DNA from: Serratia sp. M24T3
GTDB lineage: Bacteria > Pseudomonadota > Gammaproteobacteria > Enterobacterales > Enterobacteriaceae
NCBI RefSeq assembly: GCF_000257645.1
Contig: NZ_AJHJ01000004.1
Span: 124,001 to 188,000 of the forward strand
DNA length: 64,000 nucleotides
Reading direction: 5' to 3'
Below, one piece after another: positions 63,048-64,000 of this stretch (position 1 is the first letter of the stretch; each line of letters starts with the position of its first letter). The position numbers and the translations under genes are program-made. A model generated the notes under the pieces. It was given only the letters and a program-made list of their open reading frames with translations. It made no database searches and was not told the origin of the DNA.

Positions 63048-63546
63048 CGCGATCGCCCAACAGCCGCAGAAACACGTTCGACAGCAGTAAAATACACATC
63101 GACAGACCCCAGGCAATTAACAGCGCCAGCGTCAGGTGGCCGATTTGATTTGGATACTGATGCGACAGCAGCATCAACGAAGCCAGTATCGATGGGCCAG
63201 CGACCAGCGGGATAGCCAGCGGTACTAAAAACGGCTCTTCACCCGCCGGTAAGCCGCTGCTGTTATTGTCGTGCGAAGGAAAAATCATCTTGATGGCAAT
63301 CAGGAACAGGATGATCCCGCCGGAAATTGACACCGTTTCAGTCCGCAGATTCAGGAATGACAAGATCTTCTCACCGGCAAACAGAAAGATCAGCATCAGC
63401 AGCAGGGCGATCAGCATCTCGCGGATCAACACTACGCGACGGCGTTTCGGATCCAGATGCTTAAGCACTGACATAAAGATCGGCAGGTTGCCCAGCGGAT
63501 CCATAATCAAAAATAATAAAACTGTTGCCGAGATCATTTCAGTCAT
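62953..63546 (-). CDS. yhgN: MarC/UPF0056 family inner membrane protein YhgN
   Basis: This 197-residue protein has the length of E. coli YhgN and about six membrane helices: LLFLIMDPLGNLPIFMSVLKH, IFLFAGEKILSFLNLRTETVSISGGIILF, PLAIPLVAGPSILASLMLLS and ERLMGLVLVMLSTQMFLDGV. Function is unknown. The ATG at 63546 follows AAGGAA; the frame is open 22 codons further upstream without similarity. It is divergent from asd, as in E. coli. Its final 31 codons are duplicated at 62202-62296. Confidence 0.94.
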   Translation of the reverse strand: MTEMISATVLLFLIMDPLGNLPIFMSVLKHLDPKRRRVVLIREMLIALLLMLIFLFAGEKILSFLNLRTETVSISGGIILFLIAIKMIFPSHDNNSSGLPAGEEPFLVPLAIPLVAGPSILASLMLLSHQYPNQIGHLTLALLIAWGLSMCILLLSNVFLRLLGDRGVDALERLMGLVLVMLSTQMFLDGVRAYLKI

Positions 63547-63906
63547 TTCAACGCGTTCCTTAGCCTGCATCTTTGAAGTTATAGCGGTGTTAGCTGCAAT
63601 TGCCCACAGCAATCACCGGCTTGTTGTTATGAAATATAAAAAATCCCCTCTCAATCGACTCGCCATCTGCCTGGCTCAACCCCTGATGACTTTGGCTATA
63701 ATTTAGAGAATATAAGCAATGCTGCTAACAAAGCGTCTGGTATCGATTAAATTCACTTGCCACTTACTGTACATTTTGTAAGGTATACACTCGCGCGCTA
63801 ACAGGGCAACAAGCCGCACTGTCACCCGTTTCGAGGGGTGATTTGTGCCAAAACGGTGCAAACGCGCAATCAATGCAGTTATCACCCTCAGGGCAGGACA
63901 GTTATT
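63547..63906. other. yhgN-asd divergent control region
   Basis: This 360-base gap should hold the promoters of yhgN and asd. CAGGGCAGGAC lies upstream of the asd ATG as a ribosome site. A short stretch of similarity, TGCCAAAACGGTGCAAACG, is unremarkable. No riboswitch or RNA gene was recognised. Confidence 0.4.
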
Positions 63907-64000
63907 ATGAAAAATGTAGGTTTCGTCGGCTGGCGCGGTATGGTCGGTTCTGTGCTCATGCAACGCATGACAGAAGAGCGCGATTTTGACGCCATTCGTC
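63907..64000 (+). CDS. asd: Aspartate-semialdehyde dehydrogenase, 5' part only
   Basis: The first 31 codons are visible: MKNVGFVGWRGMVGSVLMQR followed by MTEERDFDAIR. The GFVGWRGMVGSVL segment is the NADP-binding loop of Asd, the enzyme of lysine, threonine, methionine and diaminopimelate synthesis. The gene continues past the right edge. Its position next to yhgN matches E. coli. Confidence 0.94.
   Translation, partial: MKNVGFVGWRGMVGSVLMQRMTEERDFDAIR

Noticed and set aside
63547-63906. A lysine riboswitch or similar leader in front of asd.
   Set aside because: No conserved riboswitch pattern was recognised and E. coli asd does not use one.

Overview
The window is a stretch of bacterial chromosome from the order Enterobacterales. 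The gene order gor-rlmJ / prlC-rsmJ / uspA-uspB / pitA / yhiN and yhhS-yhhY-ryhB-yhhW-gntR-gntK-gntT ... yhgN-asd follows the E. coli backbone around gor to asd. The complete 5' half of a pqq cluster and several lineage-specific blocks point outside the Escherichia group, to something Rahnella/Ewingella/Rouxiella/Serratia-like. That placement is inference from gene content; no species is claimed. No tRNA, rRNA, CRISPR array, transposase or integrase was seen.

Layout. (1) 1-4.1 kb: pqqABCDE on the minus strand (pqqE runs off the left edge), with a hairpin between pqqA and pqqB and an M19 dipeptidase upstream. (2) 4.4-7.4 kb: a YcaC-like hydrolase, a hipBA persistence module with four evenly spaced operators, and a divergent glyoxalase-fold gene. 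(3) 7.5-12.5 kb: iron and stress genes: a Fur box, a Fiu-type catecholate receptor, its partner dioxygenase ybiX, and a pirin with a divergent LysR regulator. (4) 12.9-15.8 kb: an AT-rich, probably acquired gene for a 951-residue toxin-like protein ending in an HExxH metallopeptidase motif. (5) 15.8-26.8 kb: conserved housekeeping genes. (6) 27-32.5 kb: a SorC-family regulator divergent from an aldolase / P-loop kinase / ascorbate-type PTS operon. (7) 32.6-44.5 kb: mixed metabolic genes (HAD phosphatase, OlsF-type acyltransferase, monooxygenase-amidohydrolase pair, dehydratase-cyclodeaminase pair), two tiny LysR-type DNA-binding proteins and a porin. (8) 45-52.6 kb: yhhS, yhhY, the sRNA RyhB, yhhW, the gluconate genes and nupC. 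(9) 52.6-62.2 kb: a rhamnose locus (aldA, rhaT, rhaRS, rhaBADM). (10) 62.2-64 kb: a toxin-antitoxin remnant between two copies of the 3' end of yhgN, then yhgN and the start of asd.

How the parts work together. Rhamnose enters through RhaT and is processed by RhaM, RhaA, RhaB and RhaD to dihydroxyacetone phosphate and lactaldehyde; the adjacent AldA oxidises lactaldehyde to lactate, so the whole route is in one place. Gluconate enters through GntT and is phosphorylated by GntK under GntR, with a 28-bp palindromic operator upstream of gntT. Iron control is visible at two Fur boxes (Fiu receptor, RyhB). The PTS block looks like a complete but unassigned sugar pathway: import and phosphorylation, a possible second phosphorylation, and aldol cleavage.

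The items most worth following up are the toxin with the metallopeptidase tail, the yhgN-end duplication around a decayed toxin-antitoxin pair, the pair of DNA-binding-domain-only LysR proteins, and the strictly periodic hipBA operator array.
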